DNA from: Diacronema lutheri
Lineage: Eukaryota > Haptophyta > Pavlovophyceae > Pavlovales > Pavlovaceae
Length of the DNA: 64,000 bases
NCBI GenBank assembly: GCA_019448385.1
Contig: JAGTXO010000006.1
Span: 744,001-808,000, forward strand
Reading direction: 5' to 3'
In this document: positions 1 through 9,072 of the stretch, in pieces
How the letters are laid out: each line of letters opens with the position of its first letter
How positions within the stretch are numbered: position 1 is the first letter of the stretch
Made by a program: the position numbers and the translations under genes
The notes under the pieces: generated by a model
Told to the model about the DNA's origin: nothing
The model's database searches: none
Seen by the model: the letters and a program-made list of their open reading frames with translations, nothing else

Positions 1-105
1 CTCTGCCCGCAGCCCGCGCTCAGCGCGCTGCGCCGCCGCTCGGGCTCGCGCAAGGCGGCGGCGGTCGCGTGCGGCTCGGGTGCGCCGATCGCGCGCTGCC
101 CAGTG

Positions 106-1182
106 ATGCGCGTGCTGCTGCTCGTCGGGATTCAGGCGGCGGGCGTGGCGGCGCTGCAAACGCCGCACCAGCGCGCCTCGCCGCACATGCGCCGTCTCGC
201 CTCGTCGCGCGCTTGGCCGCCAGCTGCGCTGCGCGCGGGTAGCGGCGGCGATTCGACGCGCGCACCAGACGGCGGCGAGCAGAGCGCCGGCGCGCGCGGC
301 CGGCGTGTGCTCATCCTCGGCGGCGGCTGGGTGGGCTCGCGCGCGGCCAACCACCTCGCCGAGCTCGGCGCCGACGTGACCGTCACCTACCGCGACCTCG
401 ACGGCATGTCGCGCAAGCAGGGGTATTTCCAGCCCGCACAGCTCTCGCCGGCCGTCGCGCGCACGCGCTTCGAGCTCGAGTGCGAGGCATCGTGGGCCAA
501 CCTGCCCCAGCCAGACGAGCTCTCCGACGTGCTCGTCACCTTCCCACTGACCAAGCTCGACGACGCGCTCGCCTTCCACGACGCCTACCTCTCGCGCGTG
601 CGCAACCGGCTCATATGCTCATCAACGTCCGTCTACCAGGTCGATGCGCCAAACACGCTCGTCACGGAGGAGACGCCGCTTAAGCCGGACACGGCGCGCG
701 GGCATGCGGAGGAGGCACTTCGCCTGCGCGGCGCCACGCTCCTCGCGCTCGGCGGCATCTTTGGCGATCAGGGCGTCGCGGACGCATCGCTGGACCCCAG
801 CCAGCGAACCGTCTGCGCGTGCTTTGCGATGCACACCGCGCACGCGCCCGTCTCGTCGGCCGGCAAGCTGATCAACATGGTGCACGTGGACGACATCCTC
901 GCGACGGTCGGCGCGTGCCTGCGCGCGCCGCAGCCCGGCGCGCGCGTCAACGTCGTCGGCTTCACCATAGCGCTCGGCGAACTGGCGGCACAGTGCGGCG
1001 TCGCCGGCGGCGCGCGCGTCGACCCGGCGCTGCCGCCGGACGCCACGTCCAAGCGGATTAGCAACGCCAAGCTTGCCGCGCTTCTTCCCCGCTCACATCG
1101 CTTCCGCACGCCGCTCGAGCCCGTGCTCGCCGGCGCTCGGGCCTCAGCGCCGTGCGCCATAGTCGTCGCGCCGGCCGCGTGA
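106..1182 (+). CDS. NAD(P)-binding epimerase/dehydratase-like protein (atypical SDR), probably organelle-targeted
   Basis: A 358-residue protein in one exon. The first 18 or so residues (MRVLLLVGIQAAGVAAL) form a hydrophobic leader followed by a basic, Arg/Ala-rich stretch to about residue 60, which suits a signal plus transit peptide for a secondary plastid. The Rossmann glycine motif LILGGGWVGS lies at about residues 68-77. An SSTSVYQ motif near residue 172 matches the Ser/Tyr catalytic region of the NAD-dependent epimerase family, but the usual YxxxK lysine is not evident. MVHVDDI near residue 260 also fits the family. The ATG at 106 is chosen because the in-frame GTG at 103 is not expected to start a eukaryotic protein. 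The substrate is unknown. It converges on the CinA-Nudix gene with about 66 bp between them. Confidence 0.75.
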   Translation: MRVLLLVGIQAAGVAALQTPHQRASPHMRRLASSRAWPPAALRAGSGGDSTRAPDGGEQSAGARGRRVLILGGGWVGSRAANHLAELGADVTVTYRDLDGMSRKQGYFQPAQLSPAVARTRFELECEASWANLPQPDELSDVLVTFPLTKLDDALAFHDAYLSRVRNRLICSSTSVYQVDAPNTLVTEETPLKPDTARGHAEEALRLRGATLLALGGIFGDQGVADASLDPSQRTVCACFAMHTAHAPVSSAGKLINMVHVDDILATVGACLRAPQPGARVNVVGFTIALGELAAQCGVAGGARVDPALPPDATSKRISNAKLAALLPRSHRFRTPLEPVLAGARASAPCAIVVAPAA

Positions 1183-1248
1183 GCCGCCCCGATTAAATAC
1201 GCGCACCGCGCGGCGATCAAAGTGCGGGCACGTAGCGTGAATCGATGC

Positions 1249-2688
1249 CTACGTGCCCGCTGTGTACAGCATCGTGGGCACTGGCCCGCGCGACGTGGGC
1301 AGCTCGGTGCCGACGATCAACCGCCCGTCGAGCGCGTTTGAGATCATCTTCAGGTTGCTGACGCTCACCTTGCCCGCGAGCGGCGCTGACGGGTCGCGCT
1401 CGACGAGCGCCTCGATGTGCGCGCGCGACATCCAACGCGCGTCGAGCAACTCGCCCTTGTCGACGGTGATCTCCTCGCCGCCGGCGGGCACGCGCAGCCG
1501 CACGACGACGTACACGTCGCCCTGGCCAAACCGGTAGTTGTGCGTATGTCTGAGCGAGACGATGCCTTCGAGCGTTGCTCTCACGCCGGTCTCTTCGTAC
1601 ACCTCGCGCGCAACGGTGTCTGCAAAGTGTTCGCCCGGATCGGCGAGCCCACCCGGCAGCTTCCACGAGTTCTGATGCAGCGGCATCGGCGCGACGCGCT
1701 CCTGCACCATCAGCACCTCGCCCGCCGCGTTGACCACGACGCCGCCGACGCCGATCTGCGTGAAGGCGTAGGCTGGGAGCGGGCTGGGCTGGTCGGTGGG
1801 CAGCCAGCGCGTGAGCTGGGCGTAGCCAGGCTGGGCGTGATGGTACACGAAGCCGCGCGCGATCGCCGGCGCGATGCACGCTGAGCATTCGACGGGCACG
1901 CGCAGCCAGAGGCCGCGCTTGCCCGCCGCCTGCCAACCGCCGAGCGCTGCCGCGAGCTCGCGCTCAAAGCGCGCGGCGGACACGATCGGAGCGGCGGAGG
2001 CGGGCACCTCGATCTCGACGCCACCGTACCGATCCTCTTTGACGCAGAGCAGCTCACCCGCCGCCTCGATCGAAACGCCGCCGCCCTCCTCCGCGGCGGG
2101 CGCTCCCGTGCCGCCGTCGTCGAGCGCGATCGCCTCGACAATGAGATCGAGCGCTGCTTTGGTGAACGCCCACATGTTCGGCTCGCGCTCAGCGTGGGCG
2201 GAGCGGAGGAGGATGCCGCGCTCAATGGGCCCTGAGATGAAGAGCGCGGTAAAGCCCGTCAGCAGTCCCGTGTGTTGGAACGTCGGGCCGCACGCGCCGC
2301 TCTCGGCGAGGCACCAAGTCGCGCCCGTCTCGAGTCGCTTCGCGCGCGCGAGGCCCTGGGTCCACGCCTGCTTGGACGCAACGTACGAGTCGGCGTCCGT
2401 GGCTTGGGGTAGCGAAAGGTCCGCGCCGAGCACCGGCGCGCCCTTGCGCGAGCTGTACGTAACCGCGCCGCACGTGGTGAACGCGGACGCGCCTGGCGCC
2501 GACTGGAGCGCCGCGTTCACGAGACCACCGGTGGTCGCCTCGAAGACGGCGATCGTGGCGCGCGAAGCGCGCAGCGCACCCGCCGCCTGCTCAGCGAGGG
2601 GCAGCAGAGGGCCGGGCGTCACCGTGGGTAGCGGCCCGCGCGTCGTCCACAGCGCAGCGTCGTGCACCCTCGGCAAAAATTGCACCAT
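1249..2688 (-). CDS. CinA-type nicotinamide-nucleotide amidase fused to a Nudix hydrolase
   Basis: A 479-residue protein in one exon, starting at the ATG whose complement is 2686-2688. Residues from about 10 to 180 resemble the CinA C-terminal (PncC) domain, which removes the amide of nicotinamide mononucleotide; VFEATTGGLVNAAL is the counterpart of the family's ESxTGG motif. About residues 215-290 look like the pre-Nudix segment of NUDT6-type proteins. The Nudix box follows at about residues 333-355: it opens GGLADPGEHFAD and ends AREVYEETG, so the REUXEEXGU core is intact. Nudix NADH pyrophosphatases release NMN and CinA acts on NMN, so the fusion suggests pyridine-nucleotide turnover or repair (inference). 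It diverges from the EF-hand gene with 42 bp between start codons. Confidence 0.82.
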   Translation of the reverse strand: MVQFLPRVHDAALWTTRGPLPTVTPGPLLPLAEQAAGALRASRATIAVFEATTGGLVNAALQSAPGASAFTTCGAVTYSSRKGAPVLGADLSLPQATDADSYVASKQAWTQGLARAKRLETGATWCLAESGACGPTFQHTGLLTGFTALFISGPIERGILLRSAHAEREPNMWAFTKAALDLIVEAIALDDGGTGAPAAEEGGGVSIEAAGELLCVKEDRYGGVEIEVPASAAPIVSAARFERELAAALGGWQAAGKRGLWLRVPVECSACIAPAIARGFVYHHAQPGYAQLTRWLPTDQPSPLPAYAFTQIGVGGVVVNAAGEVLMVQERVAPMPLHQNSWKLPGGLADPGEHFADTVAREVYEETGVRATLEGIVSLRHTHNYRFGQGDVYVVVRLRVPAGGEEITVDKGELLDARWMSRAHIEALVERDPSAPLAGKVSVSNLKMISNALDGRLIVGTELPTSRGPVPTMLYTAGT

Positions 2689-2730
2689 GGATGCTCTCGA
2701 GACTATCACCACACTCTCGCCGTAACGGCG

Positions 2731-4524
2731 ATGGAGCCGGGCGGTGAGGGGAACGAGGCGGAGGAGAACGAGGCGGAGGAGGCGCTCGCGCTCTTGGATG
2801 GCGCTGACGTGCAGTTTGTGAATGAACGATCCGTCGTGCGCTGGCTCGTTGCGCGCGGCAAGGCGGACGCCGTGCGCCGCCGGCTCTCGACGCGCAAGCA
2901 GAACGAGCTGCTCGCGAGCTTCCGGCTGCTTGCGGATACGCCGGTGGACGAGTCGCGCGCGGCTGATGGGAAGAAGCCGACGATCAGCGCGCACGAGCTG
3001 CGCAAGGCGCTTGAACTCCTTGGCGTCGACGCAGCAGACGACGAGCGCTCGTCGCGAGATGCCCGCGCGCTGCTGGGGCCAGCGCCGGCCGCGGCCGCCG
3101 AGGACGCGCCTGAGCGCGACGTGGGCTTCGACGAGTTCGTGCAAATGATGATGCAGCGGCAAAGCGCTTTGAGCTCGCAGCAGCGCGGCGCGCACGAGCA
3201 AAGCCATTCCGTCTTCGACGTCTTCCCGCTGATGGCCAAGGCGTACGAAGTGCGGCGGCTGGTCGACCGTGCGGGCGCGCCCGACGCGAAGAAACGCTCG
3301 CCGTCGCTGCCGAGCAAGGCAGTGACTGGCGCGGCGCGGCGGAGCAGGGATGACCGCGCGTCGCGGCACAGCAGAGACGATGCCGCCGCAGTGCACCACG
3401 TCGCCGCGCGCAAGCGGTCAAGCACGCGGAGCGAGCTGCCGTCCGCCCCGCGACGTGCGAGCAGCATGGCCGCGTTGCCGGCCGACGCGAGCGTGCCAGC
3501 GCTCAGCGCGGCGGAGATGCCATCGGGCGGCGCGGAGAACGGGATGATGACGCCGTCGTCCGCCACAACGCCGACCAACCCGGCCGACGGCGACCGGCGC
3601 AGCGGCATCTTTTGGGAGACATTCAATGCGACAAATTTGGCCTACTCGCAGTACAAACGCTTGCGCGACGAGTACGAGAGCCGTTGGCTCGGCAAGGGCG
3701 GCGAGGAGGGGGATGGCGGCGCGGGTGAGCCGGCGGTGCGCCAAACGGGCGAGGACGAGCTCGCAGACGTCTACCTCACCGTCAGCAGGCCGGAAGAGCT
3801 CGACGAGACGGACCTTGCGCCGCTCACCGACGGCATGCGGCATGAGGACGGCGGCGGCGGCCACGCGCGCAGGCGCGTCGTGGGCGGGCCGATGCCCAGA
3901 TCGCTCGCGCAGCTTGGCACCGCCGCGGCGATCAGCGCGGCGAGCCGCTCGGCGGATGGCGCGCCCACGGCCGGCGGCAGGGCCGGCGGGCGGATGCGCA
4001 TTTCGGCGAGCGCGCCCCTTCTCGCGGCCGGCACGCGCGGCCGCGCGCCGTCCGGCCAGATCGCCGCGCCCGGCGCGCGCGGAGGCGCGTTCGTCGAGCA
4101 GCGCGGCCTCGCGGCGTCTACGGCGTTGCTGCCCGGAAGCGAGGGCGGCTTTGCATCGAGCGCCTTCGAACGGCGCGAGCCGCTGCTGCCGACGCACGCA
4201 GCGCGGTACGCGGCAAGATCACGCGTGCTTCCCTCCCTCGAGCTGCCGGACGCTGGCGTCGCGCGGCGCGCACCGATGGGCGCGAGAGAGACGCCACCGC
4301 TCGCGCACGTCGAGCCCGCGCGCAACGCGCGCGCGGGAAGGGCGGCGATGGCGGCCAAGGTGCAGGCGTGGCACGACATGCGCGAGAGCACGCGCGAGAA
4401 CGGGCCGATCCGCGCGCAGACGCTGCAGATGGGCCGCTCGCTCCGCCTCCGCGAGCGTGTTTATCTCGGGTATACAAATCCGATGCCGATCGTCGACGAT
4501 GGCGTCTTCGAGTTCTTCTCGTGA
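2731..4524 (+). CDS. EF-hand-like protein with long disordered middle
   Basis: A 597-residue protein starting at ATG 2731; an in-frame reading upstream has no convincing start and overlaps the divergent CinA-Nudix gene. The N-terminal 150 residues look like a calmodulin-type EF-hand pair: a helix with NELLASFRLLADTP, then ISAHELRKALELLGVD, a degenerate second loop and VGFDEFVQMMM. The calcium loops lack several canonical acidic ligands, so binding is uncertain. Residues from about 190 to 560 are low-complexity and rich in Ser, Arg and Ala. The C-terminus is again conserved-looking, with LRERVYLGYTNPMP just before the end. No specific family could be named; a flagellar or cytoskeletal calcium-responsive role is only a guess. 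Confidence 0.7.
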   Translation: MEPGGEGNEAEENEAEEALALLDGADVQFVNERSVVRWLVARGKADAVRRRLSTRKQNELLASFRLLADTPVDESRAADGKKPTISAHELRKALELLGVDAADDERSSRDARALLGPAPAAAAEDAPERDVGFDEFVQMMMQRQSALSSQQRGAHEQSHSVFDVFPLMAKAYEVRRLVDRAGAPDAKKRSPSLPSKAVTGAARRSRDDRASRHSRDDAAAVHHVAARKRSSTRSELPSAPRRASSMAALPADASVPALSAAEMPSGGAENGMMTPSSATTPTNPADGDRRSGIFWETFNATNLAYSQYKRLRDEYESRWLGKGGEEGDGGAGEPAVRQTGEDELADVYLTVSRPEELDETDLAPLTDGMRHEDGGGGHARRRVVGGPMPRSLAQLGTAAAISAASRSADGAPTAGGRAGGRMRISASAPLLAAGTRGRAPSGQIAAPGARGGAFVEQRGLAASTALLPGSEGGFASSAFERREPLLPTHAARYAARSRVLPSLELPDAGVARRAPMGARETPPLAHVEPARNARAGRAAMAAKVQAWHDMRESTRENGPIRAQTLQMGRSLRLRERVYLGYTNPMPIVDDGVFEFFS

Positions 4525-4696
4525 GGGCGAGAGGCGCGCAGCGGCGCAGGACTGGTCCAGAACTTTCAACTTTGTGATTGTCACGTGACTGGTCCAACTC
4601 GACTGACAACCTTTTCAACCTTTTCAACCCTTTTGACCTAGTTGCTTTTCCTGGCGACCGCCATTCTGGCCGCTGGCCGCCGCAAACCGCAGCGCG

Positions 4697-4987
4697 ATGG
4701 CCGCGCGCCCGGCGGACGAGGAGGAGGTATTCCAGGGCACGTACGAGACGCCCAAGCTGCCCATGGAGGGCATGTCGGACTGCGCGTTCGTCACCTCGCT
4801 CGCGATCTTCATCTTTGGCTCGTTCGCGCTGGCCCTCACGTTTGCCATGCTGATCATCCACGGGCTGATCGACCCGGTGATGGACGAGTACACCAAGGCG
4901 CACAACATTACGCGCGGCGCTTCGACCAGCAAATTCTTCGACTTGCAACACCTGGGCTCGAACGGGATCGAAGCGCACCGCCACTAA
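4697..4987 (+). CDS. Small single-pass membrane protein, unknown function
   Basis: A 96-residue protein. It has an acidic N-terminus (ADEEEVFQGTYETPKLP), one clear transmembrane segment at about residues 33-54 (FVTSLAIFIFGSFALALTFA) and a short polar tail ending in HRH. Codon use is GC-rich at third positions as in neighbouring genes. The start ATG at 4697 is the first in frame. I do not recognise the family; the size and topology resemble small organelle-membrane subunits. A 31-nt G run begins 20 nt after the stop. Confidence 0.6.
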   Translation: MAARPADEEEVFQGTYETPKLPMEGMSDCAFVTSLAIFIFGSFALALTFAMLIIHGLIDPVMDEYTKAHNITRGASTSKFFDLQHLGSNGIEAHRH

Positions 4988-5004
4988 TGCGGCCCTTGGA
5001 AGGA

Positions 5005-5006
<2 letters not shown>

Positions 5007-5037
<31 letters not shown>
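5007..5037. repeat. 31-nt poly-G tract between convergent genes
   Basis: An uninterrupted run of 31 G on the plus strand lies between the stop of the small membrane protein (4987) and the stop of the UBA/PUB gene on the other strand (5131). Such a run can form G-quadruplexes. It could act at transcript ends, or its exact length could be a sequencing artefact. A poly-C tract sits in the same kind of place at 49823-49846. Confidence 0.9.
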
Positions 5038-5039
<2 letters not shown>

Positions 5040-5130
5040 AAGCACCCCGTCGGACAGTCAGGCTTCAGGTTGGCGGCCAGCGTTTGGAATGGCATGTGCG
5101 CTCCTCACTCAGCCGCCACTCACGTCGTCG

Positions 5131-6978
5131 TCACGCGGGACGGTTGTCCTCCGGATCCTCCTCCAAATTGAGCCGGTTGACCGCAAGCCCTCCGCCACCG
5201 GACGGCAGTTTGGACGCTTTGATCGCCTGCGATGGGCCCCTTGCGGAGATCTCACGCCGGTCCGCCTCCATGGCCGCGCGCAGCCGCTCCTTCTCTTCGC
5301 GCTTGGCGCGCATCGCCTGCGAGCGCCGCGCATGCGCGGCACAGCGACGCGGGCGCGGGCGCGGGCGCACGGTCGGCGCTGGCTCGGGCCGCACGTCGCG
5401 CCGCGAGCCGCGCGTCGCGCGTACCGCCTCGCGCTCGACGCGCAGCTTCTCGCGCTCCGCCTCGGCCCGCTCCTTCTTCGCGGCCTCCGCTTGCCTGCCC
5501 AGCTCGGCAACGGCGCTCGCCATCGCCTCGGCGCCCGTGCCTGCGGGCAAGGAGAGTGCGTCGCCCGCGCGCCGCCAGCCGCACGCGAGCATGAAGAGCT
5601 CGCCGCCGGTCGGCCGGATCAGCCGCTCGTGGATCTTGGGGTTGGACGTCTTCACGTGCCGGAACTTGTCCTGCAAGCACGGCGCGAGGAGGCGCGCGAC
5701 GCGCGGCGCGCAGAGGGTTCGTGCGCGGAGGGCGTGCGCGGGTGCGAGCAAAGGGGGCGGCACGTCAGGGCAAGCCGAGCGAGGGCGCGAGGGCGCGCGC
5801 GTCTAGCGGGCCAGAGGAGATGCGCGGCGCGGCTGCGCGCGCCGCGCATCGCGCCGCACCTCGTTCGGCTGCTTGACGACGTTGTCCGCGAGCTTGGCCG
5901 CGGTCTCGACAAACGTGTCGAGCATGAAGTCGCGGTTCGTGAGGAGCACCTTGAGCGCGTCGGGGATGGGCACGATTGGGATCTCAACGGGCACATGCAC
6001 GCGCGGCTCGGCCGGCGGCCGGGCGGGCGCGGGCGCGGCTGGCGCGGCTGGCGGCGGCGCGCTTGTCTTGGGCGCGTCGGTGGCGAGCGGCGGGAGGCCA
6101 GCCTTTTCGCGCGCGGCGCGGCGGTCGGCCCTGTCGATCTCGAGCTGCTCGCGCAGGTACTGGCGGTGGCGGATGTCATCCTCCTTCTCCTTCTTGCGCG
6201 CCTCGCGGTCGCGCTTGCGCTGCAGGTCCTCCATCTCCGCCTTGGTCTTGACCATCGTCTTGCCCGACTCGCGACGCGCCTTCTCACGAGCCTTCTCCTC
6301 CTCGCGCTCCGTCTCCTCGCGCTTGCGCTGCGCGGCCTCGACGGCGGCCTGCAGCTTGGCCTGCTTCTCCTCGAGCGTCAGGTGCGCGTTCGCGCTCTTC
6401 GTCGCCGCCGCCGCGTCGATGTCGGCCTGCGCGAGGATCGTCGGCGTCAGCTCGAGCGGCACATCGACGTCCGCATCGTCCGCGTGATCGCTCAGCCAGG
6501 TGATGGCGGCGTCGAGGCTGCCGTTCGACGTGCGCACGAGCGCCTTCTCGGCTCGCGGCTGCGGGAAGCCCATCTCGAGCAGCTGGTCGAGCGTCTCCTT
6601 GGAGATGTTCGGAGGGTCAGGCGCGGCGGCGGGCGCGCCATCCACGTCCATCGGCACGGCGCCTCCGTCGGCGCCGTCGGCGGCGGCTACGGCGGCGGGC
6701 TGCTGGCGGCGCGCGAGGTGGCGCTCCTTGAGGAACGCGATGGTCTTCTCCTCAAACGTCTTGGCCGTCGGGTCGCGCTTCTGGTACACGGTCTTCTCCG
6801 TCTCGGTGATGCAGACCTTGCCTGTCTCGACGCAGAACCACACCTTGTCGTCGGGCGAGACCTGCTCAAACTCGGCGAAGCCGGTGTCGTCGTTGTGCTG
6901 CTTGGCCTCGCGCTCGCTGAAAAGAAGCTTGCCCGTCTTCGCGCAGCGCAGGATCATCCCCGCGACCTCGGCGCTCAT
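5131..6978 (-). CDS. UBA and PUB domain protein (p97/VCP-cofactor-like)
   Basis: Two exons read on the minus strand: 6978-5860 and 5670-5131, joined in phase 0 by a GT-AG intron (GAG|GTGCGG ... TTGCAG|GACAAG). The product has about 552 residues. The N-terminus has paired TGK motifs (CAKTGKLLFS, VETGKVCIT). A UBA domain follows with LDQLLEMGFPQPRAEKAL. A charged coiled coil runs from about residue 190 to 290. A PUB domain is split by the intron (LLTNRDFMLDTFVETAAKLA, then KTSNPKIHERLIRPTGGELF). PUB domains bind the tail of p97/Cdc48 and UBA binds ubiquitin, so a role in ubiquitin-dependent segregase function is likely. No UBX domain is visible; the order resembles plant UBA/PUB proteins. Confidence 0.85.
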
Positions 6979-7138
6979 GGCGTCGAGCGACTGGCTGGAT
7001 GGCGTCGCGCCTCGACGCCACTTTCAACTTGGGAGTTGGGAGGGTCCGCGCGAGTGTACCAGAGGCGTCGTTGGGGCGTGCGTGCGGCCGGGCGGAGAGG
7101 GTGCTCGTGGGCGGCGCGCGAGCGCGCGAGAGCGGGCG

Positions 7139-8995
7139 ATGAGCTCGCGACCGATGGCGTTGGCTGGCGGTGCGTTCGTCCTCGTCGTGCTCGCGGCGAA
7201 CCTCGCCTACCGACCAACCGAGAACACGTGGCTCACGTCGGCCGTCGACCACGCGGCCGTCGCCGAGGCGGAGGCGCACGTCGGCTCGCACGACCTGCCG
7301 CTGCCGGCGGTGGCGCAGTCGGCAGCGGCGGCGCAGTGCGCGCTGCAGTGGCGCCCGGCGCTCGTCCCGCGCATCGCGCCCTCCAACCGCACCGCCTGGC
7401 TCGGCGCGTCCGGCGCGCAACGCCAACGGCTCGATCGCTTCTTTGCCAAGCTGCTGCGCGGCGAGAAGGTCGTGCTCTACTTTATCGGCGAGTCGGTGAC
7501 GCGCGGCTCGGGTGCGACGCACACGTGCATCACGTGCCGCGGCGCCGACGGCGCCATCCCCAAGGACGAGTCCGTGCACGACTGGGTCAACCGCTCGCGC
7601 GTCGGCACGTACCCGCCTTCGTGCGCCGTCGCCGACGGCGCCGACCCGTACAAGCGCTGCTCGCGTGTGGACGGCAGTGGCGACACGTGCCCGAGCAACT
7701 CGAGCGTGTGCTTCCCGCGCAACGCCTGGCGCTGCTACATGGTCCACTGGCTTGAGGCCGCGTTTCCCGGCCAGGTCGAATTCCGCATCTCCGCCAAGCC
7801 GCTCTTATTCATGGCGTCGTGCTTCGCGCGCTCGCTCGCGCACGTCGACATCGTCGTGCACGAGTACGCGGTGAACGGCGGCGGGCGGATGCTGTGCCTG
7901 CAGGAGCGGATCATCCGCGCCGCGCTGCTTGGCGCGATGCAGCCCGCCGTCCTCATGCTCTTGTGGCTGCCGAAACATTACCGCCCGGCGCCTCCCGACA
8001 CAATCATGACACAGGTCCAGGCCGGCTTGCGCGCGCTCGGCGAGCACTACGGGCTGCCGACGCTCGTGATGACCGACGCGTTCAGGCGACAGTGCAAGCC
8101 GGGCGAGGCGTGGTGCTACACGCGCGACACCGCACTCGGTGGCGAGGGCTTCTTGCACGCGGACATGTACCACCCGAACGCGGACGGCCACGCATTCTTC
8201 GCCGCGCACATCATCGAGCAGCTCGAGCGCTCGCTGGGCGAGGTGCTCTCGCGCGCGGTGCGCGTGCCGACGCACGTCGAGGCGACGCTGCCCAAGCCGC
8301 TGCACGAGTTGAATCGCGGCCTGGACAACTCGGCCGAGGGCGGGAAGAACCTCTGCCTGCCCGTGGAAGAAATGGAGGCGCTAGCGACCGCGAGCAACGG
8401 CTGGTCGGTCGTCACCGAGGTGACCAAGGCCAACGTGAAGCGGCTACCCGCGCTGCAGTCCGAGGGCGCGGGCTCGTCGATCGAGTGGGACCTCGACGTG
8501 CGCGGCGTGCTCTGGCTCATAGTCACCTACATGCAGAGTTACGCCGGTTTCGGAGCGATCGACGTGCAGTGCGTCTCCGGATGCAGCTGCAGGCTGCACG
8601 ACCGGCAGGCGTCCGCAGACGTCGACGGCGTCGACGCCGACGCGGCGAGCCTGCGCTCGGTGGATGGGCACAACGTGATCAACGCGACCAACGTCCTTGC
8701 AAAGACCTCTGAGCCGCAGTGGCGCATTCTCACGATGAGCGAGCAGTCTCGCGCGTGCAAGGTGCGGATCTCGACGACGTCGGCGGGCAAGTTCAAGCTG
8801 ATGCTCCTCTCGCTCATCCGCGTGGGCAACTTGGACGAGGGGCAGACAAGCACGGAGGACGCGCAGGCCGCACTCCTCTGCTTCGGCGTGCAGGATTCGC
8901 AGTCGAGAGGGCACGGGATGATCCGGACGGGCGAGCGGCTCAAGTGGGATCATTTCACGCTCGACGAGAGCACGACGTACACAAAGAATCACTGA
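7139..8995 (+). CDS. SGNH/GDSL-hydrolase-like type II membrane protein
   Basis: A 618-residue protein starting at ATG 7139 (MSSRPMALAGG). Residues 6-20 form a signal anchor. A block-I-like motif YFIGESVTRGSG sits near residue 117, replacing the common GDS with GES, and a block-V-like DMYHPNADGHAFF occurs near residue 343; together they suggest an SGNH hydrolase or an acyl- or sulfo-transferring relative. The middle is Cys-rich (HTCITCRGADG, CSRVDGSGDTCPSNSSVCF), suggesting disulfides and a lumenal or extracellular location. The C-terminal 200 residues look like a separate beta-rich domain with more cysteines (CVSGCSCRLHD). The family assignment is moderate. It diverges from the UBA/PUB gene with 160 bp between starts. 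Confidence 0.65.
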   Translation: MSSRPMALAGGAFVLVVLAANLAYRPTENTWLTSAVDHAAVAEAEAHVGSHDLPLPAVAQSAAAAQCALQWRPALVPRIAPSNRTAWLGASGAQRQRLDRFFAKLLRGEKVVLYFIGESVTRGSGATHTCITCRGADGAIPKDESVHDWVNRSRVGTYPPSCAVADGADPYKRCSRVDGSGDTCPSNSSVCFPRNAWRCYMVHWLEAAFPGQVEFRISAKPLLFMASCFARSLAHVDIVVHEYAVNGGGRMLCLQERIIRAALLGAMQPAVLMLLWLPKHYRPAPPDTIMTQVQAGLRALGEHYGLPTLVMTDAFRRQCKPGEAWCYTRDTALGGEGFLHADMYHPNADGHAFFAAHIIEQLERSLGEVLSRAVRVPTHVEATLPKPLHELNRGLDNSAEGGKNLCLPVEEMEALATASNGWSVVTEVTKANVKRLPALQSEGAGSSIEWDLDVRGVLWLIVTYMQSYAGFGAIDVQCVSGCSCRLHDRQASADVDGVDADAASLRSVDGHNVINATNVLAKTSEPQWRILTMSEQSRACKVRISTTSAGKFKLMLLSLIRVGNLDEGQTSTEDAQAALLCFGVQDSQSRGHGMIRTGERLKWDHFTLDESTTYTKNH

Positions 8996-9072
8996 ACCGC
9001 CCCAATTTCGATTCCTGCTAGGCCGATTCGTCTCAGTGGCCAATTCTGTCCACTGTCAACAGGCAAACCGGA

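Noticed and set aside
4642-7755. 1037-codon plus-strand frame
   Set aside because: It runs antisense to the UBA/PUB gene and out of frame across two other genes; its residues are a low-complexity shadow.
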